A DNA stretch of 64,000 bases. Origin: Parascedosporium putredinis. Its lineage: Eukaryota > Ascomycota > Sordariomycetes > Microascales > Microascaceae. The notes under the pieces are model-generated. The model did no database searches. It saw only the letters and a program-made list of their open reading frames with translations, and was not told the origin of the DNA. The position numbers were made by a program, and so were the translations under genes. Positions 1 through 10,459 of the stretch are shown piece by piece (position 1 is the stretch's first letter; each line of letters starts with the position of its first letter). The stretch covers positions 682,001 through 746,000 of the forward strand of contig CASHTG010000010.1 in the NCBI GenBank assembly GCA_949357655.1, read 5' to 3'.

Positions 1-2
1 AC

Positions 3-457
3 CACGGCCACACTTATCAGGCGCACCCCGTCTCGTGTGCCACAGCACTCGCGGTGCAACGAATCATCCAACGGGACGGACTCGTGCAGCGGTCTGCGGA
101 GATGGGTCGTAAGCTACAGCAACTCCTTCGGCAATCATTCAGCGGTTGCGCTTACGTTGGTGATATACGAGGCCAGGGCCTTTTCCAATCGGTAGAATTT
201 GTGCTTGACAAAGCAACTAAGCGATCGCTGCCACCCAGCTTTTGTTCGCGTCCAAGGTGCAAATGGTCGCTTTCGAGATGGGCGTTGCGGTGTATCCGAG
301 CCCCGTTACGAGTGCTGGGTCAGATCGGGACCACATCCTGTTAGCGCCTCCGTTTACGGTTACTAAAGATGAGCTAGAAATTGCCGTTCAAGCTCTCAGG
401 GCAGCATACGATGTGGTAGAGCAGGAACTCATAGCTAGCGTTGACTTGAATTGTTAA
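3..457 (+). CDS. Class III PLP-dependent aminotransferase, C-terminal part (5' end outside window)
   Basis: The reading frame enters from the left edge. It begins with the GHTYQAHPVSCA segment that follows the PLP-lysine region in class III (omega) aminotransferases, then a helix with repeated Q/R residues and the GDIRGQGLF motif typical of the small domain. From about 242 a second frame carries the family C-terminus (FASKVQMVAFEMGVAVYP, then HILLAPPFTVTKDEL) and stops at 455-457. The switch falls on the TTTT run at 240-243, and one extra T would join the frames, so a sequencing error is more likely than a real break. The family moves amino groups from an amine or omega-amino acid to a keto acid. 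Substrate cannot be told from this fragment. Confidence 0.8.
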
Positions 458-543
458 AATATGGAAATAGAGTATAATGACACGATGATGAACGCCCAGC
501 TCCCCCTACTTGAATCGTCACCGTAGTTTTAGAGCCTGGCTTA

Positions 544-1182
544 TCATGTAGGCCTGACAGTGTGAAGTTCCATAGCGGCAGCCTCTGCTTTGGCGCGTTT
601 CTTGTCACTATAAACTAATTTCCAAAAGGTCAAGCCGTAGACTAACGCCAAGGTCCCAAGCAATGCTCCCACTGTTAGGCCCCCTCGAGCTGTTAGTATC
701 TTGGGGATCGGGCAAGGGGTGGTCTCAGTCAAGGGGAGAGCAATACTTACGTGGAATCATCCAGCGTACTGGTTCTGCCACACGATTCTTGACAATAAGG
801 CCAACAAACAGCACGAGGTCGAGGATTGCCGTCTCAAGGGTCGTGTGTTTAAGGTAGCTGAGAAAGCTGTAGTAGGGGTCAAAGCGCTTAGTGGTACACA
901 AAAGCACAAAGAAGATTCCGTGAATGGCTATGAAGAAATGGTAGGTTGCTAGGAGCGACGCGCCACTTTTGCGGCACCATCGTCGTCGTGAGTGGCGATC
1001 GCTAAGAAGACGCTGGCCGTGAGCGCATGAGCGGCTAGGCGAACACAAGTCATCGCCAAGCCGCTAGGCGCAGGTCCAGTCTCACTGTTGCCTTGGGAGG
1101 TATCGAGGAACGGAAGGCAAACGTGGAGTACCAGTGGGCCGAGGATTGAGACGATGTAGAAGACGGTTATACTATCAACCAT
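544..1182 (-). CDS. Small five-helix integral membrane protein, unrecognised
   Basis: The start is the ATG at 1182. Five hydrophobic stretches follow in order: VFYIVSILGPLVLHVCLPFL, a segment around LTASVFLAIAT, YHFFIAIHGIFFVLLC, LETAILDLVLFVGLIV and ALLGTLALVYGLTFWKLVY. The tail is charged (SDKKRAKAEAAA). An intron at 672-750 has a GTAAGT donor and CTAACAG acceptor and splices in phase. Between helices 2 and 3 the frame shifts at the A4 run (967-970 on the plus strand). One extra A repairs it. I do not recognise the family. The protein would be about 190 to 200 residues, probably in an internal or plasma membrane, with no motif suggesting a substrate. Confidence 0.6.
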
Positions 1183-2133
1183 GGCTGCAAGAGTTGGGGG
1201 TTTTTGACGTCAAGAGGTTTACTGAAGGGGGACTTTTTGGAAGAGTATTCGGAATCTCTGGGATGTGAGAGCCCGACCGAGCCGTGGAGAAGATAGACTG
1301 GGTGGTGCTTTGGGGGCCGCACTCCCCATGTTCGGTTGAGGGGTTTTATACGGCGGGCGGGGTATTAGCAGATTCTGAGGCCTCGAGACAAGCTTTGAGG
1401 GATTACATGTTCGCCCGATGCTTGGATGATGTCGAGACTGTCGTGGGCATTTCTTCTTGAGTCATGTGAGTGTGCCCTAAAACCAACCCATTGCTGTGTG
1501 GCGATGAGTGGCTCGTCCGGGACCCAAGGTTCAGCAACGTGTGGGTTCGCATTTTATCGCGAGCGCCGGATCTCGAGACTTTTTCGCCCTGCCCCGTTTC
1601 CATCTTGCCATCTTTGATAGGGTTTAGGTATCATTTCCTACCTGGCAAACCTATCGCAGTTTATCTTGAAGGGGCTGTATTCGGATTGAGCCTTGTGCCT
1701 CTCTCTTATTGACTGTTGCCAAAGTAGACTGTGGCTCTTGCTGTGGCGGTGATCGTTTTGCTATTCTCTCCGTGAGCCTAGTGACTAGAGAGGTCGCAAA
1801 ATGGCCGACAAAGGCCGTTGCAGACTCATGTGTTAGGGAGCGAGGGTGAAATGTAAAGCCCACGTCTGCATGCACGTACCGATGTGGACATGAAAGCTCG
1901 AGGACAAAACGTGAGACCATGGGTCATGCATGGCATCTATTGGCTGGTGGGAAGGTATTGATATGCTGTGTTACCCTGAGCCAGCGATCCCAGCATGAGT
2001 TGCTGACAAGAGATGGGAGAGGCTTGGCAATCCCTGCAGACTTGAACATTGTGAGGGGGCCTGGGGCTGAGGCTCATTTTCAACTCGACACCACGGACGG
2101 GCCAGAGAGCATTTCGCGCATATAATTCCCAAG
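1183..2133. other. Intergenic, no gene seen
   Basis: Only short, mutually overlapping open frames without family resemblance are present. This stretch would hold the upstream region of the leftward membrane-protein gene and of the rightward HET gene. Confidence 0.5.
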
Positions 2134-4251
2134 ATGGGAGCGATCCTCACCCGCCTGAGGGGCTTGTCGTCCTTGCCGCTGAGACTTCGGGCTTTTTCGA
2201 TTCGCTCCTCTACCGGGCGTTATCAAGGCTCCGGCCCTTGCCCCCGCCGTACGAATACTCCCCGCTCGGGCCGCGCGGGATCCGAATTCTCGCAATCTAT
2301 CGCCCCCGTCGAGAGTATGAGGACCTCACTTTACGGCTAATACCCTATTCCTCGACAAGAATATACCTGCTGCCGGGGGTAGTAAGGACCAGCCAACAGA
2401 TACCGGCGGTGCATTCACCTACGACGCGCTCTCGTACGTTTGGGAGGCCGACGTCCCCGAGAACCGCACACACCTCGTCTGCGACGGCCACACAATCAGC
2501 AACGTGCCGCGCAATTTGCTCGCGTTCCTCCAATGCCTCCAGCGCACGGGTTTCCGCCGCGGGGACGGATCCATCGTCGAGGGCCCCTATACATCTGGGC
2601 GGACTCGGTCTGCATCAACCAGAGCAGCAACACGGAAAAGGCGCGGCAGGTGGCGCTCATGGCGGAGATTTACAGCAGGGCGAAGAACGTGCTCGTATGG
2701 CTCGGGGTGCCGTTCGGCGCGACCCCGGAGGAGGAGAAAGATTTCGCGCTGCGCGCCTTGGGCATGATCGAAGAGACCAAGGCCTTGCTGCCCGCCATCT
2801 CCATCGACGACCCCAACGCCATGCACGCGTCGAGCCTGGCGTCCATGGCGCCGCAGATTGCGCAGCTGGAAAAGATGGACTGGGTGCCCCTGCGCTTGCT
2901 TTTAGTAGCCCTTGGTTCGACCGCAAGTGGATCGTCCAGGAGGCCGCGCTGGCGAAGAACGCCCTGGTCATGATCGGCGGCCTCGTCCTCCCCTAGGGAT
3001 GTTGGCGGACATGGCTAGCTTGCTGGTGGGCCACGGGTTCTACGCGCTCCCGGTTTTCCGCGGGCTTCTGCCGGATGGCATGACGTTGGGTATTCGTTTG
3101 TACAACCTGACCCATATCCGTGGGCTCGCCCACTTCCGGGAAAAACGGCAGCTCACCTTCCTGGACACGGTGAAGATGACGCGCCAATTCCGGTGCACGA
3201 GACCAGAAGATCACGTCTACGCTACGCTCGCGCTTTCGCCGGAAAATGACGCGCGAGACGCGACCGCGCCGAATAGCGCGATCAAGATCTTGCAGCGGGA
3301 TGACATGTACGACATACCCCCGCTGAAGTTTTCGCCAGGTTCTGCAAGTACAACCTGGAGAACGGTGACCTGGGGTTTCTCTCCATGGCCCCCACTGTGA
3401 CTTTCCCCATCTTTCGCCAAGGAGATGAGTATTCCCGAGGTCCCCCACCTTGCCTTGCCCTCATGGGTTCCCGACCTCCGACGACAAAAGGTGGACGTGC
3501 TGTCGAGCCATAGCATGAAGATGTTTCACTTTGACGCAGGAGGCCGCGATCTCGGTCCGGGAAAATACCAGATTGCAGGCAACGTCTTTTCTTGCCGCGG
3601 GTGGGCCGTGGACGTTGTCGCAGACACGATCGACTGCCTGGTCGTCACCCCAAGCCGCCGGCACCAGATATTCAACCCCCGCACTTGGCGAGCATCAACC
3701 AAGACACGTTCAGAGACGCCTTGCGCCAGATCGCGTGGTACCGTGATTGCGCGCGGCTCGCGTGCGCATCCAGCCCAGGCAGCGGCGCCGAGATATCCGA
3801 CATGAGCGAGGAGCGCTTCGACGACTTTTGGAAGACAATCACGACGGGGCGGCTCTTCCTCCTAGATAGGGTTGACCCTTCGGTGGACTATTCGGCCCCC
3901 ATGCGCAAGTTCTTCACGGGACTACAGACCCTTTTCTCCACCGAAGACGCGGAGGTGGCTGCCAAGGCGGTGGAGGCGTACATGCCACTCGCGCCCACGA
4001 TGGACGTTAACCTGAGTAGTAACGGGTTTCGGCGGTTCGCGTCGACGAGGGACGGACGGCTGGCCTTGTGTCCCGATGAGGCGAAGCCTGGAGACGAGTT
4101 CTTGATTCTTCCGGGAGGGGAGATTCCTCTTGTTGCGAGACGAATAGGCGGTTGCCGCTTTGAGCTGATTGGAGACGCATATTTGAGCAGGATGATGGAT
4201 GGTGAGATACTGACGATGGGGGCTCAGCTGGAAGATATTCAGTTTGTCTAA
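2134..4251 (+). CDS. HET-domain (heterokaryon incompatibility) protein, frame-broken
   Basis: HET signatures are scattered over three frames: ILAIYRPRREYEDL near 2290, ALSYVWEADVPENRT near 2430, then YIWADSVCINQ followed by ARQVALMAEIYSRAKNVLVWLG (2587-2700), then SSPWFDRKWIVQEAALA (2905-2950). A long C-terminal region follows, with LPSWVPDLRRQ near 3460 and the stop at 4249-4251. HET proteins trigger cell death when genetically different hyphae fuse. Frames switch at C4 2584-2587, T4 2900-2903, C4 2990-2993, C5 3317-3321 and C5 3676-3680, each restored by one base. One switch near 3400-3425 is less clear. The true start is uncertain, near the ATG at 2134. HET genes do decay naturally, so a real pseudogene cannot be excluded. 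Confidence 0.8.
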
Positions 4252-4611
4252 GTTTAACCCAAATACCCGACGCAAATCAATTATTGATGCATCTAGCCTG
4301 GCAACCTTCAAGTTGCTTCTCTACTCTGGAAACTATTCTTATGTAAGATAGCTAGTAATGACCGCAAGCCTTTATGAACCTAAGCTACACATCCCTGGGC
4401 GGTCTTGGTGCGTTGACCGGTTTGAAAGTCCTTATCGTAGGTATCGCGATTCGCCGCATCCACGCCAGGGTCATGGTGACGTCAAAGTGTCCTTCCAGCC
4501 AGCAAGGGACTCTCAACCCTACAAAACGAATTGATTTCCCACTCTTCACCAATTCCTTTTCTCCCCTTGGCAATTGAAGTTTGTGCATTTCACCAGGAAG
4601 AAGATTAAGCA

Positions 4612-4986
4612 ATGGCAGCTCCTCCACACTCAGATATGAATGACCGAGGCGCCCAGCCCGCGCCCCTTGGCTCGAACCAACACGGGCAGTCCCAGTGCGT
4701 TAATCGTCTACCCTTTTACGCCTAGTCTTCTAACTAATGTTTGTGGTCTAGAAACATCATCGATGAAACCAAGAGCAACTACGGTGGCAATGCTGATGCC
4801 AATGTTGGTGAGACGATTGACGCCGGAAAGCAAGGCGGCCTATCTAAGCGCGTCGAGAAATTGACAAACCAGCCTACTGATGACCTACCTACGATCGGTA
4901 CGAAGAATAAGGTCCAAGAGAGGGATGAGTATCAGGTCGGGAGCGGCGAAGATGCGCACGATTCATCAGCAAGGAACCAGGCATAG
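4612..4986 (+). CDS. Small hydrophilic, probably disordered protein (two exons)
   Basis: ATG at 4612. Exon 1 is 4612-4694, the intron 4695-4751 (57 nt, GTGCGT donor, TCTAACTAAT branch region, CTAG acceptor), and exon 2 4752-4986. The spliced frame is open and gives 105 residues. The protein is rich in Gly, Asn, Gln, Asp and Lys with almost no hydrophobic core (for example NYGGNADANVGETIDAG), and it lacks a signal peptide or membrane segment. Such composition suits an intrinsically disordered or stress-related protein, but I do not recognise the family. Confidence 0.6.
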
Positions 4987-5194
4987 TGCCTAGTTAAACG
5001 GATAGTAGTAATTGACAAATCATTGAGGCTGCCGAGATCGATGTATCTTGTTTCCTAAGAGCTTCGCACAGCGAAAGCGACAATTTAACTACCCAAGTCA
5101 TCCATCTCCTTTAACATGACTCCATGTGTTACACGCACGAGGTCAACACATTCGCATTAGCGTTTCATTCCCTAATGCTACACCCTCGCCCAAC

Positions 5195-5626
5195 TTAAGG
5201 GCAGCCCAAGGTAGCTACAGTTTCCCAGACATTTCCGTCGAGGTCGGTCCAGCTCCTCGTGTACATGCCATGCTTCTCACCGTACCCTCCATAACGAACG
5301 GATCCTTCTCGCCGCCGGCGTCCACGGCCTTTGCAGCGCCTCGTCGACCTCCTCCTTGGTCTTGGCGCCGATGCTGAAGAGGGCCTGGCTCGACGTCTTG
5401 GGGTCGGCGAGCGTGTTGCCGGGGCGGATAAAATCCTTGTAGCGCGCGTGGGTGTGGATCATGAGGGCAACATTCTGGTTGGGGGCGGGTAGGGTGAAGC
5501 TGGATGACTTGTCGTCGGACCAGTGGGTGAGGTGGGTGAAGCCGATGGCCTGGAAGAAGGCGGTGGCGGCGGCGAGGTCCTTGGTGTGGATGTTGAGGAA
5601 GAAGGTGGGGGAGCAGCGGTGGCCAT
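5195..5626 (-). CDS. VOC-superfamily (glyoxalase/bleomycin-resistance fold) protein, frame-broken
   Basis: ATG at 5626. The frames together show the single-domain VOC layout: FFLNIHTKDLAAATAFFQAIGF near the start, NVALMIHTHARYKDFI at about residue 55, SQALFSIGAKTKEEVDEAL, and a closing WTDLDGNVWE motif before the stop at 5195-5197. The final DLDGNVWE glutamate is the usual VOC metal ligand. Three one-base losses break the gene: G5 at 5607-5611, T3 at 5330-5332 and C3 at 5285-5287 (plus strand). Family members are often glyoxalase-like or dioxygenase-like enzymes. The substrate is unknown. It resembles in plan, not closely in sequence, the second VOC gene at 27606. Confidence 0.8.
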
Positions 5627-7424
5627 GTTTGAGGCAAGATAAGGATGGTTGGTTGATGATGGGAATCGTCGGTGGAATGTGAGTATTAGAGGGGCAAAAG
5701 TTGCAAAAGCGCGTGTCAATGAAAAGGGATTCGTACGATAGATGCGGACCTATTCAGCGGGACAGGATCTATATCAATTATATGGAGAAGGCGGATGATG
5801 AGGGAGAGGATCTCAAACTGCTCTGGTCGCTATCGAGCACGATATTTATGAACATTTGAACTTCGTTGATACATCCATCTCTTGAATTAAAGGTTGAAGC
5901 GTTCGGAGCCCGGGTGCTAGCGCGCGCGAGAACCGTCGTGAATGCTGTCCCCGAAATCCATATGATTCCCTTCACGGGCCGCTAACAGGCGGGGCACCCT
6001 TGCTGGTCAAGCCACCGCCAAGAAGCGCCTTCTTCGTTTATTTTCTTGGTGATGCATTGTACCGTCCTCCGCGGATCAGGCATTGGACGGGACCTACGGC
6101 ACCGTCTTTTGCGGGGAAAATTTACCCCGATTGATTAGAAGTTAGGCCGAGCCAAGACTGGCCGTCTTATTGTTGACCTTTGCTCGCGCGCTAAAGCCCC
6201 TGCAAGGACGGAACGCGAGGACTCCGTCGCTAAAGTTCAACCTCCGTTGAGCGGTCTTCTTCATGGTCTTACCATGAGGCTCCCAGGGTCTCCTGAGCAT
6301 GGTTCTCGCTTCACACGAATTGGAGCTCACCGAGAGCTATTATGTCAATGAACTACTTACGAACCTTCGTAACCGCAAACTCTTGTCCGAAGAGTTAACT
6401 CGAACCTCTCTCCGACGCGCTGTCCTTGCGTAGGGAGCGAGCAACTATCGCACAAAGTTAACGTGGGACGCTACAATTGAGGGTGCATGATATCTTGACT
6501 CCCTGCCCATACTCTGGGACGCCGACTGTGTCTATTTCGCACCAACTACAAAACCGCAGTCAATCATATACCTTGAAACGAATATAAAGATATATGGCCG
6601 AACTGTGAGCCCATATAACGAAGATCTGACGCCGGGTCCCTTGATCGGCTCTTAACGCCTAGCCGTCTGGTACGCTTATTGCGCTATACCCATGGCTTTC
6701 TTTGGAGAACGATGAGCTGACAAGAATAGGGGTTAGCAGATGCGATGGGAGGAAACATCCGGATCCCAGCATCTCATTGCGGAATTCATGGATTTAAGCA
6801 AGTGAACCAAGAGTTTGACGCAGTCAGGTATCCCTTGTGACCGCATGTCGCTGATGTCAACTTACCAGGCTATCAGCCCAACGGCTTCCAACCTCTCATA
6901 TGCTTGGCAAGGAGTCAATGCAGTCCACATCTGGCTCCATGGCTACCGATCGAGACTCTTTAGCACTTGTTATGCAGCTCTGTTGCTATTGCGCTGCCGA
7001 GCCCTGGCGGTTAGGACCAGTACCAAGACCTGCCCCTTGGATACCCTACCAAGTCTCCACTGAAGATTGCTGTCCAGTGGTGGGATGGTATTGTCCAACC
7101 TCATCCACCCATGAAAGCGGCAGGTCACAAAATCGTCGAATGGAACTGCCAAACATGATGCTTCGTCTGAAATAAAGAATACGCTACCGAGGTATGCTTA
7201 GATAGTACTACTTATCCGTGGTCAGACTGACGATATTATGTAAAGAAAGAAAAGTGGGGTAAATACTTGCTGCTGCCTACTTAGGATTCCGCATCCTTCT
7301 GTTGACAGGAAGATAAGCCTCTAAATATATCCTGTCAACACCTTCGACTCTCTTTCTGTTAAAATAATAGTTATTTTCATCTTCCAGCCTTGTCGTGAGC
7401 GTGTGCCAGCCTTTGCTTCTCACT
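5627..7424. other. Long gene-free stretch
   Basis: About 1.8 kb between divergently oriented genes. Open frames are short and none resembles a known family. No tRNA or repeat was recognised. Part must be upstream sequence for the F-box-like gene at 7425. Confidence 0.45.
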
Positions 7425-8803
7425 ATGCCTTCGCTCCTTACTCTCCCTCTACTCAACATTGTAGAGGCTCTATGCTTGCACTGCGTGCCTGCTTCAAGAG
7501 CCTCTTATCACACACACGCCCTCCACATGTTCGACACTCGTGAGGAGCGTGAATATTCTGCTGCGCTGGCTTCCCTCTGCCTCACTTCAAAGGCCCTCCA
7601 CGAAATTTCTACTTCACGCCTGTACCATCACCCGGCTACTCGGAAATGGTGGCTTTTGGCCAGAACGTTGCTTGCCCGAGATGATTTATGCCGGCATATC
7701 AAACATCTTTGTGGTTGTTCCTGGGATACGTTTGACGAATCCAAAGACCCGGAACTTTATCCAACCTTGTTGGCGATCTACAAAGAAGAGATGGAGGCAC
7801 ACGCGCAGGATAACCCGGGTTGGGAGGAACGAGATGAGGGAGACGATGATGAACCCTTTGCGTCCGAACTATCTGCCATGGTGGTGATGGCGACGTTGTG
7901 CCCGAAATTGGAGAAGCTGGACGCAAAGCTAGGTTATAACGAAGACTTTTTCCCTGCACAGCCAGGCTCCCTACGCAAGCTCAAGCATGTCGAAGTTGGC
8001 CATTCTGACACAGAGATGGGAATGCATCTGAACGCGTTTTGGCCTCTTGCCGAAGCCGCGCCGAAGCTGGCCAAGCTGTACTGCACGTCACTTGCATCAT
8101 CCGGACCACCCGGATTTACATTTGCCAACGTCACAGAATTGAAGCTCGCTCATAGTGGGATGGATGCCGACTCTCTCCACAATGTTCTTCAGACGTTTCC
8201 ACGACTGGAGGACTTTACGTTTGAAGCCGGTGGTTCCACAGTCTGTGATGAGCAGTTCACGCCGCGTGAGGCCCAAAATGCACTTCGTAGTGCACCCGGC
8301 TTGCTCCGTCTACATTTGGACTTCACTGAAGCTCTTCTCCACGAGACTACAGATCTCGATGAATATATCTGCTCTTTGCAGAGCCTCCAACATCTCCAAG
8401 ATTTAGTGCTCGATACCCGCTGCTTGATACCCCACAGGGATCCTTTTGGCACGAGCTACTTTAGAGGCCCTGACGGCCAGATGATCCGGACTGACCATGC
8501 ATTCGATGATGAATCACAACTTTCCGAAATGCTGTTGGTCAACCTACTACCGGAGTCCATACAATCTCTTCTGATTTGGAAGGGTTATAATGGCCCATCG
8601 GCGGATCGCCTGGCATCTTCTCTAGCCGTACTCGCCTTAGCAGGCCCGGAGAAATTCCTAACCTCAAACACGTTGGAATTTATGGACCATTTGAGTCAGC
8701 CCAACTTCAGAACCTCAAGGATATCTTCTCGGAGAAAGATGTTGGATTTGATACAGCGGAGTTCCCTCCAATGATGATCGGCTTTGATCCGGAAGAAGTG
8801 TAG
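7425..8803 (+). CDS. F-box-like protein with LRR-type C-terminal region
   Basis: I chose the ATG at 7425, because upstream codons in frame have no ATG. The N-terminus (LPLLNIVEALCLHCV, then CLTSKALHEISTSRLYHH) has the hydrophobic spacing of a fungal F-box followed by helices. An acidic patch (ERDEGDDDE) follows, then leucine-rich segments such as PKLEKLDAKLGY, TELKLAHSGMD and GLLRLHLDF. A frame switch lies at the C3 run 8645-8647. With one extra C the C-terminus continues as IPNLKHVGIYG to ATG-free sequence ending DPEEV at 8803, which fits the repeat better than the shorter frame ending at 8774. F-box proteins choose substrates for SCF ubiquitin ligases. The target is unknown. Confidence 0.7.
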
Positions 8804-9632
8804 GTAAATAGATGTCTATTGAATCGATAAAAACTCTCTAGAAAGAACGTATTTAATGTCACATTTGATTTGGCGGTCCACGTACTAGTTTCGCGGTGAG
8901 ACACTGTCAACAACCCTGCGGCCTCCTCTCATCCTTCTTCCCGGGCCTAAGTTGGCACTTTCACCATCTCAAGGCGAATCCCCGCTTACCGGCTCTCAGC
9001 CTTTGGTAATTGAGATGGCCGGCAAGGTATTTTGATATCGAACTAAGCGAGTTGTGCTGGATGAAGATCCTGATGTCACAAGGGAAGATATGTCGCTATG
9101 TATCAATAGGGCCTCATTGTATCTCGGAAGACGTGTGGGATTAACGGTGTAATTGATAGTAGCATGTGGCTCCGAGGTGTTGTAGACGTCAGTATTCTCT
9201 ACACCTGTTTTGGTATTAGTTAATTGAATAATGAACGTCGCAGTCGTGTTGATCCTGCGTCGCTGCCTCGTGATATCAAAGGCAATGGTACGTGAGATTT
9301 GCTAAATGGGGATGTGCATGTAGCCGTCGCTGCCTACATATAGGCTCAGTGCGAGAATGGAAACTCGCGGGAACTGGGTAAAGTTCAGGTTGGCGTCATG
9401 ACATGTCTGTACATGTAATATGTGATAGAAGTGTATTCTAGTGCCATGGACACTACATCAAGGAGTACGGGATTCATTCTCTTGCACATAAAAGGGCTTC
9501 ATATCTGCAAGGCAATCGGCAGAATTTGTACTTAGATTCTGCCTCTATATGGAGCTCTAACCTTACATGTTGCAGGAGAGTCCCATCTCTCCGAGTCCCT
9601 TCAATCTTGTCGCAGGGAATGATTCAGTGCAT
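8804..9632. other. Intergenic between convergent genes, no gene seen
   Basis: No supported open frame, tRNA or repeat. It holds the 3' flanks of the F-box-like gene and of the leftward two-RING gene. Confidence 0.45.
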
Positions 9633-10459
9633 CTAATGCCCGCAGCTCAGGACATGATAGTCGTCCCAGGGCGCCAGGCAAACCCAGCAAAACTGATATT
9701 CACATCGAGTACCTACACGTGGTTTCCTGTTAACAACCCTAAAAGCAGTAGATTGGGGTGTGCGGTGGAATGGATAACGGTGTAGCGATGTGAATCCAAA
9801 CACAGAGAACTATACGCAGGCCGTACGAGTTCGCCTTCCCTATCCAAGGGGCCACACTGTTGCAAGGGAAAGATCACACTTACAATACATATCGTTGCAA
9901 CCGCCTTCTTTCTCGATCAGCGACCGGCAGCCAGGGCACGGTTTAGCAATCCTCTTAATCTCTTTCAAACTCGCCGTTTCCTCTTGCTTGCGTCTTTCAA
10001 GTTTGGTACTCCGTCGGTGACGCTGCTGTCGCCGCGCGTCCCGGTCGCGATCTTGGTGCTTTTCTGCCGTAGCCGCCCTCTTCTTCGTGGCGCGTCTCGG
10101 CCTTCTAGAGGACGGGATCCTGAGGTATCTTGCTTTGTCAATTTCCTCGCAGGTGTCGCAGGGGTCGGCTAGCGCCCAGGTAGAACGCCGAGGCATTAAG
10201 AGGGTGGGGGTGGTTAGGTCGGGAGGGGGATATCGCCTCACCTTGCCAAAGTCTCGGCATCTGCCAGAAGCTTGATATCATCGTGTGTCAATATCTCAGT
10301 GCAGTCTGGGTCCGGGCATTGGACCTCTCTCCAGCGGTCCTTGACGCGGAGGGAAATGTGTTGTTGAATGCAGGGTTGACATATCTGCGGAGGATGAACA
10401 CACGCAGAGGCCACCAATGAAGGTTGGCAGGACTCGAAACAAACCAAACAGTTTATCAT
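9633..10459 (-). CDS. Compact RBR-like two-RING protein lacking an evident IBR domain
   Basis: Three exons are in frame: 10242-10459, 9884-10128 and 9633-9712, with introns 10129-10241 (GTGAGG donor) and 9723-region to 9883 (9713-9883, GTAAGT donor, GTGTAG acceptor). They give 180 residues. RING1 lies in the first 40 residues (CLVCFESC, then CVHPPQICQPCIQQH and CPDPDC). A long basic, charged helix follows. RING2 spans CPGCRSLIEKEGGCNDMYC, ending in RCEYQFCWVCLAPW. RBR E3 ligases normally have RING1-IBR-RING2, and the catalytic Cys lies in RING2. Here the IBR has no counterpart between the RINGs, and the first intron retains an unread CDTCEE-like remnant. Other acceptors for intron 1 do not keep frame. 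Confidence 0.7.

Noticed and set aside
9567..9785. Plus-strand 72-codon frame
   Set aside because: Lies antisense over the RING2 exon (9633-9712) of the two-RING gene.
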